This document shows positions 36,263 through 45,149 of a DNA stretch of 64,000 bases, one piece after another. A model generated the notes under the pieces. That model did not search any database. It was not told the origin of the DNA and was given only the letters and a program-made list of their open reading frames with translations. Source of the stretch: Paraburkholderia sp. IMGN_8. GTDB lineage: Bacteria; Pseudomonadota; Gammaproteobacteria; Burkholderiales; Burkholderiaceae. Within the stretch, counting starts at the first letter, position 1. Every line of letters begins with the position of its first letter. The position numbers and the translations under genes were made by a program. The DNA lies in the NCBI RefSeq assembly GCF_038050405.1, contig NZ_CP150900.1:3720001-3784000 (forward strand), given 5' to 3'.

Positions 36263-38644
36263 ATGCGATCAATGGCAGCCAGGCTCGTTCGAGATTCATC
36301 CATTGTTTTCTTCCTGCTCATTTTCTTCGCCTTCCTGCCTGGTTCGGCGCGCGCCGCCGACTGCCGCGCCGGCACGCTCGTCACCGTCGTCGCCCATCTC
36401 GACGACGATCTGCTGTTCGTGGACCCCGCCATCAGCGAACGTCTCGACGCAGGCTGGTGTATCACGACCGTCCATCTGATCGGCGGCGCCAATGGCGCGG
36501 ACTTCGCCTACGTGCAGACCCGCGAGCGGGCGTCCCGGCTCGCTTACGCACGCATGGCCGGCGCGCCTGACGACTGGGCCGAGTCGAATATCCCGATCGC
36601 CGGCAAGCTCGTTCATCAAATGGTGCTGAAAGCAAAGCCGCAAGTGCACCTGCTCGAGTTACGCCTGCCCGGCGGTGGTGTGCGTGGCGGCCGCGAACCG
36701 CTCGGTCTGCTGTGGGAACAGCGCGCAACGCTTTCGACTTACCCGATGAACGCGGACGGCTCCGTTCGTGTGCAATACGATCGTGCCGCCCTGTCGGCGA
36801 CGCTGAGAGCGATACTCGCGGATGCCTCGCAGATCTTCACGCTCAATCCGGACACAGTGCCGTTTATCGAGCATCCCGATCACATTTTCGCTGCGCGCAT
36901 CACGCGTCACGTCGCCCAGACGCTCGACAAAAGCGTGCCCATCGAATACCACATCACCTATCCGACCGGCGGATGGCCCGCCAATCTTCCCGCCGCCGAG
37001 GTGCAGCGCAAGCGCGACATCGTCGCCAGCTACTTTGCTATCGACGGCAGCGACTCGTCGCATGTATTCGGCGAGTATCAGTGGGACGGCAACTGGGTGG
37101 CGCGCCGCTATGCGTTCGCCGATCGCACCGATCGTCCCGCCGCGGATTTCCAGCCGCATCCTGTTCAACTGTTCAATGCAGCGTCGAACCGCTGTCTGAG
37201 CGCCAACAGCGCCGGCCGTGAGCCCCTCCTTGCCGCATGCACAGGCTCGCCAACGCAACAATGGCGTTGGCAACCGCTGGCGGTCTATCCCGGCAATGCG
37301 CACAACGCCGCGCTGGTCAGCGTCGCGACAGCGCAATGCATCGCCGAGCGCGACGGCTTTCTGATCTCAGAGGCATGCGACCAATGGGACTCGGCTCAGC
37401 GCTGGACGCCCTGGGACTTCGGCCTCGTCTACACGCCGCAGCGTCATTGCCTCGGCGAGAACGACGGCAAGCTCACCATGCGCGGCTGCACCTTGCTCAC
37501 CACCCGCTACCGATGGGCGACCACGCAACACACCCAGGCGACCGACCTGCGGCTCGCGACGGCGATGTATGGCGATATCGCCGGCCGCGGCGACCAATCC
37601 GCCATCTATGTTCAACGACAGCACGACGGGCCCGGATTCAACGTGTATGCGGCGTCGCTGTCGAAAGCGTCGCGCCCCGTTCTCTGGTACGCCAATCCCG
37701 TCCCATTCGATTACCGTTCGACAACACCGAGCTGCGCCAACGACAAGCTGTGCTTCGACAGCGTGCGGTTCCTGCTGGGAGACTTCGACGGCGACGGCCG
37801 GGCGGATCTGATGGTCATCTCCGCGCGCCGCGGCGGGACCGCGTTCTGGTTACTGCGCAACGCAGGTGACAGGTTCGATGCCCCGCGTCTCTGGCTACAG
37901 ACAGGCGATGTTTTGAAGCCCGAACTGGCACAGCAGTATGTAGCGGCCGACTTCACCGGAAGTAGACGAGCCAGTGTGCTGATTGTCCAGAAACGAGCCG
38001 ATAGCGGGCTCGACCTCTGGATCGCATCGTCCACAGGAGCAGCCAGTCCCGCGCCGGTCTTATGGGCGCAAGCAAAGAATTTGCCGCAAAACACGAACTT
38101 TCTGCCGGTCCACACAGAGGGCTCGCGGGCGTCACTGGTTGCGCTCGACGGTTCAGACGGCAGACTGGCGCTCACGCAAATCGCCAACGATGGAGCGCAT
38201 CTCCTGATCGGCGAACGCAGAGTTCTGCCCGCGCGTTTCGTCCCCGACTTCGTCAAAGCGGCGGTCGGCGCTCTGCATGGCAAAGACAGCGACGCGTTGC
38301 TCCTGTTGACACCGCATCTCGACAGCGCGAGCGACGACGCCGTCATCGACATTTCTACCGTGGACCTTGCAGGCGCGGCGAAAGCACCTATACAAGCGGC
38401 GGTTTTACGCGGCATGTCGTGGTCGGATGTCTTTCCGGCGCTCGTGCGTGACAACCGGAATACGGCGCTAGTGCTCTATCGAAGGACCGACGCGACGCTC
38501 GGCGACTTCTATTTCACCGGCGGCTCAGCGGCGCTTCTGCGCTACCCGGTCGGAGAAGGTTTTGCCTTGGGAACCGCACAGGATCTTGGCGAACTGCCGG
38601 GTCTCTTCTCGGAGACTGTGCGGATCGACCGGCTGGCGCAGTAG
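36263..38644 (+). CDS. Exported PIG-L deacetylase fused to ricin-type lectin and FG-GAP repeats
   Basis: A 793-residue secreted protein. A signal peptide (1-32, cleavage near 'ARAA') precedes a PIG-L/LmbE zinc de-N-acetylase domain (about 36-290): 'VVAHLDDDLLF' supplies His45, Asp47 and Asp48, and 'EHPDHIFAARITRH' supplies His204 and His207. A beta-trefoil lectin region follows (about 298-425), with three Q/Y-x-W-like repeats ending in 'QQWRWQ', 'QRWTPW' and 'YRWATT'. The rest (about 428-793) is a seven-bladed-propeller-like FG-GAP/VCBS region, clearest in 'GDFDGDGRADLMVIS'. The protein should bind and deacetylate N-acetylated sugars outside the cytoplasm, plausibly the EPS of this locus. It follows gmm in the same direction. 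Confidence 0.85.
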   Translation: MRSMAARLVRDSSIVFFLLIFFAFLPGSARAADCRAGTLVTVVAHLDDDLLFVDPAISERLDAGWCITTVHLIGGANGADFAYVQTRERASRLAYARMAGAPDDWAESNIPIAGKLVHQMVLKAKPQVHLLELRLPGGGVRGGREPLGLLWEQRATLSTYPMNADGSVRVQYDRAALSATLRAILADASQIFTLNPDTVPFIEHPDHIFAARITRHVAQTLDKSVPIEYHITYPTGGWPANLPAAEVQRKRDIVASYFAIDGSDSSHVFGEYQWDGNWVARRYAFADRTDRPAADFQPHPVQLFNAASNRCLSANSAGREPLLAACTGSPTQQWRWQPLAVYPGNAHNAALVSVATAQCIAERDGFLISEACDQWDSAQRWTPWDFGLVYTPQRHCLGENDGKLTMRGCTLLTTRYRWATTQHTQATDLRLATAMYGDIAGRGDQSAIYVQRQHDGPGFNVYAASLSKASRPVLWYANPVPFDYRSTTPSCANDKLCFDSVRFLLGDFDGDGRADLMVISARRGGTAFWLLRNAGDRFDAPRLWLQTGDVLKPELAQQYVAADFTGSRRASVLIVQKRADSGLDLWIASSTGAASPAPVLWAQAKNLPQNTNFLPVHTEGSRASLVALDGSDGRLALTQIANDGAHLLIGERRVLPARFVPDFVKAAVGALHGKDSDALLLLTPHLDSASDDAVIDISTVDLAGAAKAPIQAAVLRGMSWSDVFPALVRDNRNTALVLYRRTDATLGDFYFTGGSAALLRYPVGEGFALGTAQDLGELPGLFSETVRIDRLAQ

Positions 38645-38669
38645 CGCAAGCCGCTCGATCCGATGCCGC

Positions 38670-39755
38670 TCACACCGAAATCGCAAGCGGCCGGACGAAC
38701 TTCCGCGCAATCGTCATATAGCGATCCGCGGTGTCATGCAGCGTGTATCCCGCCAGTTGCCGGTTCGCCCGCGGCGTGCTCAGCGCCGCGAGCAATGCCC
38801 GGCCGTAAGCCTCCGGATCGGTCGTATCGACGAGACTGACGCCGGCAAAGCCGCTTGCGAAACTGAACGACGGAATCCGGCTGGCCACGACCGGAATGCC
38901 CGATGCGAGCGCCTCGAGAAAACCGATGCTCTGGGCTTCGAAGCGCGAAGGCATCGCAAAGACGCGCGACGATCGGAGGATGGCGGCGACATCCGATCTG
39001 GGTCCGCATACGGTCACGTGGTTCCCCAACCCGAGCTGGTTGACCAGCGACACCACTGCGTCGTGATACGCGACGTCTTCAACGACACCACATAGCAGCA
39101 AGCGCGCATCAGGCTCGCTCTGCAACACGCGCGCAAACGCGCGGATGGTGTCCAACTGGCTTTTCCCTTCGATGTAGCGGCCAAGCTGAACAATCTGCTT
39201 CGCCGGCACATCGGTATCCGGCGCCGATGCGTCGAGGTTCTCCGCGAACTGCGACGCATCCACGCCGTTAGGAATGACCACCAGAGCAGGGTGATTTCCG
39301 ATCTCCCTCAGGTATTCGTCGATATTTTTCTGCGACACGCCGATGACCGCCCTCGCCCGCCGCGACAGCAGACGCTCTGCCTGCTTGAGCGCGCCGTTCT
39401 CGAAGTCGTTCACGCCGGAGTGCATCACCCAGACGATCGGCGTATGGACGGGCAGAAGACGTACATATAGGGCAGCAAGCGTTGCGTGAGCCACGATGAA
39501 ATCAGGCCTGAACCGGCGCACCACGCGATACAGGTGCAGCAGCTTGCCCACCCGCCCGTAGTGGGTTTCGGGGAAGATGCAGGTCACCCCTGCGGCCTGG
39601 AGTTCAGCACGAATGTCGGCGAAATCGTCCTGCTGCGGGAGCAGCGATGCCATACACACTTCATGGCCACCGCGCTGATGATGAATGGCGAGACCTTTTA
39701 CCAATACTTCCGCTCCGGATAGTCGCGGCGCGTGAACAAGCTGAAGAATTCTCAC
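38670..39755 (-). CDS. GT4-type glycosyltransferase (paralogue of the one at 8282)
   Basis: A 361-residue glycosyltransferase, collinear over its full length with the product of 8282-9358: both start 'MR(V/I)L(H/Q)LV.APRLSGAEVL', share 'RFRPD.I.AHAT', 'VMHS..NDFE', 'RARAVIGVSQ', 'V.PNGVD', 'GVVED..Y..AV' and 'FLEALASGIP(I/V)VAS.IPSF.FA.GF'. The donor-site elements are intact. It lies on the minus strand, tail to tail with the PIG-L gene (25-base gap), and faces a 700-base non-coding region upstream. Either two linkages of the polymer use the same kind of donor, or one copy belongs to a second polymer. Confidence 0.92.
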   Translation of the reverse strand: MRILQLVHAPRLSGAEVLVKGLAIHHQRGGHEVCMASLLPQQDDFADIRAELQAAGVTCIFPETHYGRVGKLLHLYRVVRRFRPDFIVAHATLAALYVRLLPVHTPIVWVMHSGVNDFENGALKQAERLLSRRARAVIGVSQKNIDEYLREIGNHPALVVIPNGVDASQFAENLDASAPDTDVPAKQIVQLGRYIEGKSQLDTIRAFARVLQSEPDARLLLCGVVEDVAYHDAVVSLVNQLGLGNHVTVCGPRSDVAAILRSSRVFAMPSRFEAQSIGFLEALASGIPVVASRIPSFSFASGFAGVSLVDTTDPEAYGRALLAALSTPRANRQLAGYTLHDTADRYMTIARKFVRPLAISV

Positions 39756-40451
39756 GATTTATCTCTCGGGATAACCGCATTTCTGACGCAGCGGATGGAC
39801 ATGCCGACCCGGCAATCGCACCGGCCCAAAAAGTCCCCGACATCCCATCATCGTTTGATCTGGCGCGCCCCGATTTCTTATATGGCGCGGCGTTGTCTCC
39901 GAACGACAGCGACAGTTCCGCTGCGAAGTCACTATCGCCGGAAGAAACGTTACACCGAAGCTCCAGCACTATTACGCCAACTCTAAGGCACTATCGGCTG
40001 CGCAATGAGCGCCAACGCCCATTTCTCGCCGTCTTACGCCAACTCGATAGTTAGGCATCCGTCACGTTTAATTATTGACCCCAATTTTTCATGGCCGAAG
40101 AAAACTGGTATCGGCAGATGTTTTCTTTCTTGTGAACGATGCAATTAGTACTGCGTCATTGTTCATACGTTACAGCTCGTTACTTCTTTTAAACAGACTA
40201 ATGCGTATTGTTGCCGTCGATTCTCCCCAACAAAGCCTGCCTCGCTTTAAGGGACAGTAAAAAGTTCATTGACGTGCGCGATGAGCTCGAGCACGGGGAT
40301 GCGAATTCCGCTGTTCCTTAAAACGTTGCCTGTTTTCGTCGTACTTTCCTGATCGCTCTATTCCGCCACGCCGGCTCTGCCGGCCGCGCGAATCGTTAGA
40401 CAAGACGTTTTCCCGCAGAAAATTTTCAGCTAACGCATGGCTTACTGATTG
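39756..40451. other. Intergenic region between divergent glycosyltransferase and lipoprotein genes
   Basis: About 700 bases, AT-rich between about 40080 and 40260, with no supported gene. It mirrors the region at 32234-33047 in that it precedes a glycoside-hydrolase-like gene, but I saw no shared operator sequence by eye. Confidence 0.4.
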
Positions 40452-42401
40452 ATGAAATCGCATCTACTTCTACTCTCTACACTCTCATTGGCACTCGCAG
40501 GCTGTGGCGGTGGCGGCGGTGGCGCCTCCGGCAGCAGCGCGGCAACCCAGGCGAACGGAACCGGTGGCTCCACCACCTCGAACGCGTCGGGAAACACCGG
40601 CACAAGCAGCAACCCGGCCTCGACGTCAGCGCTTTCCGCCAACCCCAACGCAAAGCTCAGCTGCGCCGCGCCGGCCACTTCGGCAGGCTCCGGCAGCGCT
40701 GTCATCTCCGCCGATACGCCTAGCGCGGACGGCACGCGCATCTTCGCTTCAGGCAGCACCTTCCAGCTTGCATTCACGACCAACGTTTCGTCCGCGGATA
40801 CGCTGAACTGGTCCGTCACGGACACCGTCGGCAGGGTTGCGGCGAGCGGCAGCACCGCCGTACCGAACGGTTCGCAGACCATCACGCTCAATTGCACCTC
40901 GACGCTCGCCGGCTATTTCGCCGCGTCGGGCACGCTCGCGCAGAACGGCGGCCAGTTGCCGCAAGCCGGCACGCGTCCGGTCGGCATCGCGACTTTCGGT
41001 GTGATGCCGAACCTGTCCGGCGTCGTGCCTGCCGTTACCTACGCGCATCAGGAACAGCACCGCTTCGGCATGCAAGGCGCGAACGACAACGGTCCGCTGC
41101 TCGCCGCGCTGGGCATCTCGTCGACTATCGACGATCGCCAGCTCTCGACGATGGAGCCGAATGGACCGAACACCTTTAACCCTTCGAGCAGCAATCTCGA
41201 CCCGTTCTACAAGACGGGCAACGTGATGCGCCTGATCCGCCTCGACGGGATTCCCGCGTGGGCGAGCAGTACCGGCGCGTTCCAGGACGATGTGAGCGTG
41301 CCGACCAATCTTTCGTACTACCAGAGCTACATGAGCCGGGTCGGCACGGAATCTAACGCCATTCGCACCGCGTACTTCCCGCAGCAATCGGCCAACTACT
41401 ATCAGGTGACGTGGGAGCCGAACCAGATGTGGACAGATACCGACGCGAACTTCATCGCGCTGTACAAGGCCGTCTATCAAGGCATTCATTCGACCGATCC
41501 GCACGCCGTCGTGATGGGCCCGACCGATGCGTTCCCGAGTTTGACCACGACGCGGCTGAAGCGTCTCGCGCCGCTCGGCTTCGGCAGCTATATCGACGCC
41601 GTGGCCACGCACGGTTACTACGACGCAGGTACGTCGCCTTCGCATCCGCCTGAGCGCTACGACGCCGATCCGTCGACCGCCGCCGGTTCGCTGCGCGGCC
41701 AGATGCGCAATCTGCGCGCCGAAATGGCCACGGATTACCGTCCGGGCATGAAGCTGTTCTCGACGGAAGCCGGCATCAGCTACGACCTCGGCAGCTCGTA
41801 CGGTCCGAACTACCCGAGCGCGAACGTGTTGTACGCGCAAGCTGCGGTTGCGGCGCGCATGCACATCATCACGCTCGGCGAAGGCGCGGATCAGACCTAT
41901 GTGTTCTACGGCGCGGACTATCCGGGCGAGGTCGGCTACGGCACGTTCTTCGATCTGAACGATGCACAGGGCGCGTTCGGTGCGTCGAACATCAGTCCGA
42001 AGCCGGTCGCGATGGCGATCAGCGCGATGACGCGCGCACTCGACGGCACCACCACGCTGGGCCCGGTGAACGGCACGCCGACCGGCGTCTACGCCTACGC
42101 GTTCCAGCAGGTGGGCAACGGCGCGGTGATCACCGCGTTGTGGGCGCATAGCAATAGCGCGTGGAACGCGAGCGCCGGGTTCAGTTCGACCTATAGCGTG
42201 GCGTACAGCCTGACCGTCGATGCGCCGGGCACGAGCGGCACGGTGAAGGTGGTCGACATGATGGGAAATGCGTCGACCGCCAATTACAGCAACGGTACGC
42301 TGGCGCTCACCCTGACGGAATCGCCGGTGTATGTGGTGTCGAACAACGCGTCGGTCGCCAGGTCCAACGCGACGGTTCCGGTGGGATACGCCGGTATCTA
42401 A
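40452..42401 (+). CDS. Clan GH-A-like glycoside hydrolase lipoprotein
   Basis: A 649-residue lipoprotein: lipobox L-A-L-A-G-C with Cys18, followed by a Gly/Ser/Thr/Asn-rich linker (19-70) that would extend it from the membrane. Residues about 85-185 form a beta-sandwich module ('GTRIFASGSTFQLAFTT', 'LNCTSTLAGYFAASGTL') and 195-600 a TIM-barrel-like domain. Candidate catalytic residues are Glu322 ('YQVTWEPN') and Glu439 ('KLFSTEAGISYD'). It lacks the Cys-rich module of its paralogue at 33048. The TTG before the ATG is in frame but the ATG is the better start. An intrinsic terminator follows. Likely an outer-membrane-anchored EPS-processing enzyme; substrate not known. Confidence 0.82.
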   Translation: MKSHLLLLSTLSLALAGCGGGGGGASGSSAATQANGTGGSTTSNASGNTGTSSNPASTSALSANPNAKLSCAAPATSAGSGSAVISADTPSADGTRIFASGSTFQLAFTTNVSSADTLNWSVTDTVGRVAASGSTAVPNGSQTITLNCTSTLAGYFAASGTLAQNGGQLPQAGTRPVGIATFGVMPNLSGVVPAVTYAHQEQHRFGMQGANDNGPLLAALGISSTIDDRQLSTMEPNGPNTFNPSSSNLDPFYKTGNVMRLIRLDGIPAWASSTGAFQDDVSVPTNLSYYQSYMSRVGTESNAIRTAYFPQQSANYYQVTWEPNQMWTDTDANFIALYKAVYQGIHSTDPHAVVMGPTDAFPSLTTTRLKRLAPLGFGSYIDAVATHGYYDAGTSPSHPPERYDADPSTAAGSLRGQMRNLRAEMATDYRPGMKLFSTEAGISYDLGSSYGPNYPSANVLYAQAAVAARMHIITLGEGADQTYVFYGADYPGEVGYGTFFDLNDAQGAFGASNISPKPVAMAISAMTRALDGTTTLGPVNGTPTGVYAYAFQQVGNGAVITALWAHSNSAWNASAGFSSTYSVAYSLTVDAPGTSGTVKVVDMMGNASTANYSNGTLALTLTESPVYVVSNNASVARSNATVPVGYAGI

Positions 42402-42427
42402 GCACTGACATCTTGAAGTAGAAGCAC

Positions 42428-42470
42428 AAAAGTCAGCCGGCATGGAGATCCTTGCCGGCTGACTTTTTTT
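42428..42470 (+). terminator. Intrinsic terminator after the lipoprotein gene
   Basis: A 15-base-pair stem, AAAAGTCAGCCGGCA at 42428-42442 with its complement at 42453-42467, a ten-base loop, and a T-run at its end. It starts 27 bases after the stop at 42401. The A-run on the other side lets it also work for the convergent permease gene ending at 42505. Confidence 0.9.
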
Positions 42471-42504
42471 CAGACATGTACTGCGAAAGCAGACTCAAGC
42501 GAAC

Positions 42505-44043
42505 TCAGCCTTCCCCCAGCTGCCCCTCCATCCCGCTCAACTCCTGTTCACGCTCCTTCGACACCTTGCCGATCGGCGGCCCTGCAAAGCTCTTGCGCAC
42601 GCCCGCGCCGTACCAGATCGCCAGCAACACCGCGAGCAAGCCGACGATCACGTAGACCACCTTCTGGTTCGGCGGCTGCATGCCGACATACGCAAGCACC
42701 AGCGCACCGATTACCGCCGCCACCGCGAACGGCTTCGACAGCATGCCCAACTGGAACGGGCCCTTCTCGTTCCACGTGCGGCCTTCCGCGAAAATCCCCG
42801 CGGCGATGGGCATCGCATAGGAAATAAACAGGAACACCGCGCTACCCGCGCTCAGCACGGTAAATGCATCGCCGTACAGCGTGACCACGATCGCCAGCAC
42901 CGCCGAGGTCCAGATCGCAGCACCCGGTGTGCGATGCGCCGCGTTCACTTTGCGCAACCACTTCGACGCAGGCAAGCCGCCGTCGCGAGCAAACGCGAAC
43001 ATCATCCGCGAGGTCGACGTCACCGCGGCAAGACCGCACACGTAGTTGATGAAGAACATCAGCAATTCGATCACGATGCGCAGCGGTCCCGGAATCGGCG
43101 CAAGAATCGCGTCGAAGAATCCCGTGCCCTGCTTCACCGCCGCGCCGAGATCCGGCATCACCAGCACGAACGCGCACACCATCACGTAACCGAAGGTGGT
43201 CGACCAGAACACCGAACCGACGATGCCGCGCGGCACGTTGCGCGCCGCTTCATGCGTCTCCTCCGACGTATGCGCGGACGCGTCGAAACCGGTGATCGTA
43301 TAGGCAGTCAGCAGCAGGCCGGACAGAAACGCCATCGCGATGGTCTGCTTCGGCCACGCGCCGCCGTCGACGCCGGTGAAATTGGTAAACGTATAAAGCC
43401 GCGACAGATCGATCTTGACCGGCGAATACACCAGCAGCGACACCACCAGCACGATCGTCACCACAAAGATCAGATAGCCGGACAGGTCGGTGATCTTGCT
43501 GGTGATGCGAATGCCGCGATGATTGAGGAACGCTTGCGAGGCGGTGATCACGCTCAGAAAGATCGTCTGATGCCACCAGCCGAGCGAGTCGGGATTCACG
43601 CCGAACATCGGCGCGATCAGTGTGCGGAAGAACGGATCATAAGTGCCGTAATTGATCGCCGCGACCACGAATACGAGTCCGAGAAGATTCAGCCACGCGG
43701 TGAGCCAGCCCCACGTTTTGCCGCCGAGAATCGAGCTCCAGTGATAGAGGCCGCCGGCCGTCGGATACGACGACGCGATCTGCGCCATCGCCGCCGCGAC
43801 CACCATCGCGAACAGCGAGCCGAGCGGCCAGCCGAGTCCGATAGACGCCCCGCCCGCCGCCGACAAACCCATCTGGAACGAGGTGATGCCGCCCGACAGA
43901 ATGCAGATCAGCGAGAACGACACCGCGAAGTTCGAGAACGCGCCCATCCGGCGGGACAGTTCCTGCGCGTAGCCCATCTTGTGCAACAGCTTGACGTCAT
44001 TGTCGGCGGGTTCCGCCGACGGCACGGCCGTGTTGATGTTCAT
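42505..44043 (-). CDS. APC-superfamily amino acid/amine permease
   Basis: A 512-residue inner-membrane transporter with about 12 helices. 'LSRRMGAFSNFAVSFSLICILSGGITSFQMGLSAAGGASIGLGWPLGS' is the first helix pair of the GABA/choline permease group (unwound Gly-rich segment), and 'TGFDASAHTSEETHEAARNVPRGIVGSVFWS' is the diagnostic loop of that group. Substrates in the group are amino acids, GABA or polyamines. It is followed upstream by an SDR gene on the same strand (76-base gap), suggesting uptake plus oxidation of one compound. Confidence 0.92.
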   Translation of the reverse strand: MNINTAVPSAEPADNDVKLLHKMGYAQELSRRMGAFSNFAVSFSLICILSGGITSFQMGLSAAGGASIGLGWPLGSLFAMVVAAAMAQIASSYPTAGGLYHWSSILGGKTWGWLTAWLNLLGLVFVVAAINYGTYDPFFRTLIAPMFGVNPDSLGWWHQTIFLSVITASQAFLNHRGIRITSKITDLSGYLIFVVTIVLVVSLLVYSPVKIDLSRLYTFTNFTGVDGGAWPKQTIAMAFLSGLLLTAYTITGFDASAHTSEETHEAARNVPRGIVGSVFWSTTFGYVMVCAFVLVMPDLGAAVKQGTGFFDAILAPIPGPLRIVIELLMFFINYVCGLAAVTSTSRMMFAFARDGGLPASKWLRKVNAAHRTPGAAIWTSAVLAIVVTLYGDAFTVLSAGSAVFLFISYAMPIAAGIFAEGRTWNEKGPFQLGMLSKPFAVAAVIGALVLAYVGMQPPNQKVVYVIVGLLAVLLAIWYGAGVRKSFAGPPIGKVSKEREQELSGMEGQLGEG

Positions 44044-44119
44044 GACGCGATCCTTTGAACAGGGTTATGACGAAGCGGCGGAGCGATGAAGAGGCGTGAC
44101 CGCGCGACGGAGAACCGGC

Positions 44120-44896
44120 TCACGCAGCCGTGAAGCAGTTATCGACGTACAGATGCGCGCCGTTGACGAAACTGGCGTCGTCGCTGGCGAGAAACAGCGC
44201 CGCGCGCGCGACTTCTTCCGGCGCGCACAGCCTGCCTTGCTGCACTGACAAAGCCGCCTCGCTCGCATCGAAACCGTATTTCGCCAGCGCCCTGATTTCG
44301 CGGCGGCCGTGCGGCGTATCGATGAAACCGGGGCATACCGCGTTGCAGCGAATCCCGCGATCGCGATACTCGACGGCAATAGAGCGGGCGAACATCGCGC
44401 ATGCGCCTTTGGTTGTGCAGTACAGCACTTCGAGCGGCGTCGCCGCGACCGACGAGATCGACGCCGTGCAGACGATCGAACCGCCACCCGCGGCGAGCAT
44501 GTGCGGCAGCACGGCGCGCGTCATCATGAACATGCTTTTGACGTTGACGTTCATGAGCCAGTCGTAGTCTTCGTCGGTGGTATCGACGAACGGCTTCACG
44601 ACGATGCTGCCGGCGTGGTTGAACAGCACGTCGATGCGCCCGAAGCGCGCGATGATGTTCGCCACCGCGGCATCCACGGCTGCGCGCTTCGACACATCGG
44701 CCGCGAACAGTTCGGCGACGCCGCCTGCGGCGCGAATCCGGGTCACCACTTCCTCACCCGCATCGGTATTGATATCGACGACGGCGACCTGCGCGCCTTC
44801 CTGGGCGAACAGCAGCGACGCCGCGCCCCCTGCGCCCGTTGCGCCGCCTGACACGATCGCGATCTTGCCTGCCAGCCTGCCTGCCGGTCTGCTCAT
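44120..44896 (-). CDS. Short-chain dehydrogenase/reductase (SDR)
   Basis: A 258-residue classical SDR. The NAD(P) loop is 'SGGATGAGGAASLLF' (about 16-30), a variant of TGxxxGxG; 'FNHAGSI' replaces NAG; the catalytic set is Ser146 or Ser148, Tyr159 and Lys163 in 'LYCTTKGA'; 'CNAVCPGFIDTPHGR' is the substrate-loop start. The ATG at 44896 has GGGAG six bases upstream. Asp41 after the second strand ('VVDINTD') favours NAD+. It is divergent from an AraC-type regulator and upstream of the permease. Substrate unknown. Confidence 0.9.
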   Translation of the reverse strand: MSRPAGRLAGKIAIVSGGATGAGGAASLLFAQEGAQVAVVDINTDAGEEVVTRIRAAGGVAELFAADVSKRAAVDAAVANIIARFGRIDVLFNHAGSIVVKPFVDTTDEDYDWLMNVNVKSMFMMTRAVLPHMLAAGGGSIVCTASISSVAATPLEVLYCTTKGACAMFARSIAVEYRDRGIRCNAVCPGFIDTPHGRREIRALAKYGFDASEAALSVQQGRLCAPEEVARAALFLASDDASFVNGAHLYVDNCFTAA

Positions 44897-45149
44897 GCGT
44901 GACTCCCGTTCTGGTGCATTGCGTTGTGCACAAAGTAGGAGCGGCAAAAAGCGGCGACTATCCAAAATTGGCAAAAAGTAAAAATTCCGTAAAAATCCGC
45001 CTTGCTGACAAATACATTACGGTCGGGCTTGCGCGCGATGCGGACTCACGGTGACCGCTCCTTTCACAACGCCGGCGGCGGGTTTTTTTTCACATACACT
45101 GGACGGCACGAGGCTTTCGGGGAGCGCCACCACGGAATCGGGAGAAGCT

